Source: Clostridium sp. UBA701 (GTDB lineage Bacteria > Bacillota > Clostridia > Clostridiales > Clostridiaceae). Taken from it: a stretch of DNA of 64,000 nucleotides. The stretch lies in the NCBI GenBank assembly GCA_002298125.1, contig DBMJ01000013.1, forward strand, positions 1-64,000, given 5' to 3'. Every line of letters begins with the position of its first letter. Position 1 is the first letter of the stretch. This document shows, one piece after another, positions 60,828-64,000 of the stretch. A model generated the notes under the pieces. It did not search any database. It was not told where the DNA came from and was given only the letters and a program-made list of their open reading frames with translations. The position numbers and the translations under genes were made by a program.

Positions 60828-62671
60828 GTAAGCAAGACAGACGTGGTGGGCATAGACCAATGGGTGGCCCAATGGCCATGATGAAGGGTGAAAAAGCTCG
60901 TGACTTCAAAGGCACAATGAAAAAGCTAATAAACTATTTAAAAACCTATACGGTTTCTATGATAATAGTGTTGATATTTGCAGTTGGCAGTGTGGCATTT
61001 TCAATAGCAGGTCCAAAGATTTTGGGAAAAGCCACTACAAACCTCTTTGAAGGTATTATAGCTAAAATTTCCGGTACAGGTAATGTAGATTTTAACTATA
61101 TCGGTAGAATAATGATTATACTTATTGCTCTATATTTGACAAGTGCTATATTTAGCTATATTCAGGGTTGGATAATGTCAAATATATCTATGAAGGTAAG
61201 CTATAACTTCAGAAGGGATATCTCAGAAAAAATCAACCGTATGCCCCTAAGATATTTTGATGGTACAAATCATGGTGAAGTACTGTCACGTGTTACAAAT
61301 GACGTTGATACTCTGAGCCAGACCCTTAATCAAAGCTTGAGTCAGATTATTACATCAGTTACCACAGTAGTAGGTGTTCTTGTGATGATGCTAACAATAA
61401 GCTGGCAGATGACTGTTGTAGCGCTTTGTATTATTCCTGTTTCAATGCTGCTTATATTGTCCATTGTAAAGCGTTCTCAAAAGTATTTTAAGCAGCAGCA
61501 GGATTTTTTAGGAAATGTAAATGGTCATGTTGAGGAAATGTATGGCGGTCATTTAGTAATGAAGGCCTTTAATGGAGAGAAAAACAGTGTTGACAAATTT
61601 GACAAAATGAATGATAAGCTCTTTGGTGTAGCTTGGAAGTCTCAATTCCTAACCAGCATAATGATGCCACTTATGAATTTTGTAGGTAACCTAGGCTATG
61701 TGGCAGTATGTATTTTAGGAGGCTATCTTGCAGCTAAAAGAACTATAGAGGTTGGTGACATACAGGCCTTTATACAGTATGTACGCCAATTTACTCAACC
61801 AATTAGTCAGATTGCCAATATTTCAAATATACTTCAGCAGACTGCTGCTTCAGCAGAAAGAGTGTTTGAATTCTTGGCTGAAGAGGAAGAAATACCGGAG
61901 GCTGCAAACCCTGTTAAGCTTGAAAAGGTTGATGGCAGAGTTGACTTTAAATCCGTTAAATTTGGTTATAATGCTGATAAAACCATCATTAATGACTTCT
62001 CCGCCTCCATTAAACCCGGCCAGAAGGTTGCTATTGTTGGACCTACTGGAGCAGGTAAAACTACCATGGTTAAACTGCTCATGCGCTTTTATGACGTAAA
62101 CGAAGGTGCAATTATGGTTGATGGATATGATATAAGAGATTTTTCTCGTAAGGATTTACGTTCTATGTTTGGTATGGTTTTACAGGATACTTGGCTCTAT
62201 AATGACTCCATAATGGAAAATATCCGATATGGCAGGCTTGATGCTACAGATGAAGAGGTTAAAAGTGCTGCCAAGGCTGCACATGTAGACAGCTTTGTTC
62301 ATACTCTTCCCAAGGGCTATAACATGGTGCTAAACGAAGAGGCTTCAAATGTATCCCAGGGACAAAAGCAGCTTTTAACTATAGCAAGAGCTATACTTGC
62401 AGATCCAAAGATCCTTATTCTAGACGAGGCTACAAGCTCTGTAGATACACGTACTGAGGTCCAAATCCAAAGGGCTATGGATAACTTGATGAAGAACAGA
62501 ACCAGTTTTATAATTGCTCATAGACTTTCAACAATTCGTGATGCTGATTTAATTCTTGTTATGCAAAACGGAGACATTGTTGAGCAGGGTACTCATAATG
62601 AGCTTCTTGCAAGAGGCGGCGTCTATGCTAACCTCTATAACAGCCAATTTGAAACTACCCAGGTTGGATAA
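60824..62671 (+). CDS. ABC exporter half-transporter with catalytic ATPase site, subunit 2
   Basis: This is a 615-aa protein. A basic, Gly/Met-rich N-terminus (residues 1-40) leads into six membrane spans and an ATPase domain. Walker A is GPTGAGKTT and Walker B is ILILDEATSSVD with the normal Glu. The signature is VSQGQKQ instead of VSGGQ, the complementary change expected opposite the degenerate site of subunit 1. It therefore forms a heterodimer with the upstream protein and supplies the working catalytic residue. The four-base ATGA overlap ensures coupled translation. Confidence 0.92.
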   Translation: MSKQDRRGGHRPMGGPMAMMKGEKARDFKGTMKKLINYLKTYTVSMIIVLIFAVGSVAFSIAGPKILGKATTNLFEGIIAKISGTGNVDFNYIGRIMIILIALYLTSAIFSYIQGWIMSNISMKVSYNFRRDISEKINRMPLRYFDGTNHGEVLSRVTNDVDTLSQTLNQSLSQIITSVTTVVGVLVMMLTISWQMTVVALCIIPVSMLLILSIVKRSQKYFKQQQDFLGNVNGHVEEMYGGHLVMKAFNGEKNSVDKFDKMNDKLFGVAWKSQFLTSIMMPLMNFVGNLGYVAVCILGGYLAAKRTIEVGDIQAFIQYVRQFTQPISQIANISNILQQTAASAERVFEFLAEEEEIPEAANPVKLEKVDGRVDFKSVKFGYNADKTIINDFSASIKPGQKVAIVGPTGAGKTTMVKLLMRFYDVNEGAIMVDGYDIRDFSRKDLRSMFGMVLQDTWLYNDSIMENIRYGRLDATDEEVKSAAKAAHVDSFVHTLPKGYNMVLNEEASNVSQGQKQLLTIARAILADPKILILDEATSSVDTRTEVQIQRAMDNLMKNRTSFIIAHRLSTIRDADLILVMQNGDIVEQGTHNELLARGGVYANLYNSQFETTQVG

Positions 62672-62676
62672 CTATT

Positions 62677-62726
62677 AAAAAAGGCAGTGTACATGGTTAA
62701 GTTTAACCAATGTGCACTGCCTTTTT
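62677..62726. terminator. terminator of the exporter operon, shared with the convergent gene
   Basis: A ~22-bp stem (62677-62698 with 62705-62726, few mismatches) with A/T-run flanks lies between the stop codons at 62671 and 62757. Confidence 0.85.
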
Positions 62727-62756
62727 AATTATAGAATTTTACTCATGGTCACAAGA

Positions 62757-63695
62757 TCATTTCTCTGAAAGTTTAATGTTTCCCGAGGTAGTCTGAGCAC
62801 TGAGCTTCTTATACGGCCCGTTACCTACTTTTACTGTGGCATCATTTCCCCTTTTATTTTTATAGCTTAAATCGAAGCTTGAATTTATATCTCCAGAGGT
62901 ACACTTACCTTGAAATTCAAAGCTCAATCCTTGGGGTACAGTCAAGCTTATATTTCCTGAGGAAGCCTTTACCTTAGAGCTTTCATCAATTTCCTTATAG
63001 CCTACTGCTATATTGCCAGAGGTCACTTCTATTTGTCCTGATCCTGAAAGAGCAGCTATATCTATATTCCCAGAGGTAGTATCTAATTCATAGGCCTTAA
63101 CTAACAGGTTATTTGCCTTTATATTTCCTGAACTAGCTCTTAGACTAATACTATTTGCTGTAATGCTGCTTCTTGAGTTAAAGTTTCCTGAGCTTTGTGA
63201 CATTATTACATCCCTTAAGGTTATGTCATTGCTTATATTAATATTTCCTGAGGATAACTTCACCTCTAAATCCTTACCATAGCCTTTAGGTATAAAAACC
63301 TCAATTTTACGATTAATATGTCCAAAGCTAAAGATATTAAATACTGTATTAGGATTTCCTTTTCTTATTGAAATAGTATTTCCTTCCTTAGTCAGTGTAA
63401 ACTTTTCTTTTTCTTCCAGGGTACCGCTAGAGCTTTCAATTACCTTAAGTTTATCCTCCTCAGTAGAGGATATTACCACATCCTCACTTGATAAATCTAA
63501 ATAAATTTTATCACAGTCTTCTATGTATACACTCTCCTCCTTTTGGAGCTTAGTAGATATTCCATTGCCCTTGAAATCTATAAAAAAATCACCAGCACCC
63601 TTACCAGTGCGTATACCATAGACAAGCAAAGAGGTGAGAAATATAGCAATGAAAGACCATATTATAATCATTATTATTTTTAGTCTTTTATACAT
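62757..63695 (-). CDS. DUF4097-family beta-strand repeat protein, membrane anchored
   Basis: This is a 312-aa protein. A membrane segment (about residues 7-27) leads to an extracytoplasmic part. From about residue 130 the motif SSGNI/TSGNI recurs at least eight times at intervals of 18-22 residues (LSSGNINIS, ASSGNIKA, TTSGNIDI, VTSGNIAV, ASSGNISL, TTSGNIKL). This is the right-handed beta-helix pattern of DUF4097. Such proteins usually stand next to small membrane and regulator genes in envelope-stress loci; here it starts four bases after the preceding gene's stop. The function is unknown. Confidence 0.87.
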   Translation of the reverse strand: MYKRLKIIMIIIWSFIAIFLTSLLVYGIRTGKGAGDFFIDFKGNGISTKLQKEESVYIEDCDKIYLDLSSEDVVISSTEEDKLKVIESSSGTLEEKEKFTLTKEGNTISIRKGNPNTVFNIFSFGHINRKIEVFIPKGYGKDLEVKLSSGNINISNDITLRDVIMSQSSGNFNSRSSITANSISLRASSGNIKANNLLVKAYELDTTSGNIDIAALSGSGQIEVTSGNIAVGYKEIDESSKVKASSGNISLTVPQGLSFEFQGKCTSGDINSSFDLSYKNKRGNDATVKVGNGPYKKLSAQTTSGNIKLSEK

Positions 63696-63699
63696 TTCA

Positions 63700-64000
63700 T
63701 CACTCCTTTAGTTCAAAGGCCAAAGTTATAATTTTCTCAATGGCTGCTCCAATTATAAAAATAATCCATGAATATGCCCAAATACCAAATATGAAGCTTG
63801 TAATAAGATAAATTGCAACAATCAAGGTCCAAACAATAGACTTTATGGATTGAAGTAATTTATTCTTGTGAGAATTTTTTGATTTCCATTGTTTAAATTC
63901 CTCCACCATAGTATCATCAGTCTTCATATATTTAGGACGTGAGATGGCATTATATATGATAAGTCCTGTAGCTACAGCATCAATGGTGAGCATTATACAC
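63700..64000 (-). CDS. membrane protein C-terminus, cut by the window edge
   Basis: The frame is open to the right end of the window, so the visible ~100 residues are probably only the 3' part. They hold a hydrophobic segment, a charged stretch (DDTMVEEFKQWKSK) and two further membrane segments (IVWTLIVAIYLITSFIFG, WIIFIIGAAIEKII). The C-terminus resembles that of clostridial XRE-type regulators carrying a membrane tail, which would fit a regulator for the DUF4097 gene. The ATG at 63993 has no space for a ribosome site to be judged. It is co-directional with the DUF4097 gene, with a four-base gap. Confidence 0.65.
   Translation of the reverse strand, partial: CIMLTIDAVATGLIIYNAISRPKYMKTDDTMVEEFKQWKSKNSHKNKLLQSIKSIVWTLIVAIYLITSFIFGIWAYSWIIFIIGAAIEKIITLAFELKE

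Noticed and set aside
61752..62099. 115-residue frame within the second exporter gene
   Set aside because: It is an alternative frame inside a highly conserved ABC exporter.

Overview
The window is AT-rich chromosomal DNA from an endospore-forming Gram-positive anaerobe, most likely a Clostridium-type member of the Clostridiaceae. The evidence is the low GC, strong AGGAGG-type ribosome sites with frequent TTG and GTG starts, a Csp protease/SleC spore-germination locus, SpoIID- and GerMN-domain proteins, a long clostridial-type glutamine synthetase and an H-NOX chemoreceptor. No rRNA, tRNA, CRISPR array, phage or transposase gene was found.

Left part (1-36.6 kb), core genome. After a hypothetical gene and a lipoprotein come an ABC-F ATPase and a divergent RlmI-type rRNA methyltransferase. 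An operon follows with an MsmX/UgpC-type sugar-importer ATPase, a CdaR/PucR regulator and a ComB-like phosphatase. Next are two radical SAM proteins, a YkvI transporter, a PAP2 phosphatase and an H-NOX methyl-accepting chemotaxis protein whose heme pocket matches the O2-binding type. A spore locus holds a SpoIID/LytB protein convergent with XRE/S24-like regulator - tandem Csp protease - sleC. Housekeeping genes follow: ppiB, murI, glnA, an ECF sigma factor coupled to a membrane-anchored beta-propeller protein (probable anti-sigma/sensor), murA, walJ, a GerMN lipoprotein, lysE-type and rlmH. Most gene ends carry clear hairpin terminators, many shared by convergent genes.

Middle part (37.1-47.8 kb), accessory region starting exactly at the 3' end of rlmH. 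The last codons of rlmH recur, degenerated, at 38.59, 43.73 and about 45.35 kb. Copies at 37.1 and 43.7 kb extend about 85 bp past the stop codon. This is the arrangement expected of repeated integration at the rlmH end, as staphylococcal SCC elements do, although no recombinase is visible. The modules carry a DUF2785 protein, XRE regulators, a DUF89 protein, a RelB-like antitoxin with a broken ParE-like toxin, an orphan MraY, a LytTR/LiaF-like pair and a methyltransferase.

Right part (47.8-64 kb). A large sortase-anchored surface protein stands divergent to an AgrA/AgrC-like two-component system whose composition looks more GC-rich than its neighbours. Then come DUF6483, a MATE exporter, DUF4177, a frameshifted small membrane ORF, a double SnoaL-like protein, a MarR-controlled heterodimeric ABC exporter, and a DUF4097 protein following a membrane protein cut by the window edge.
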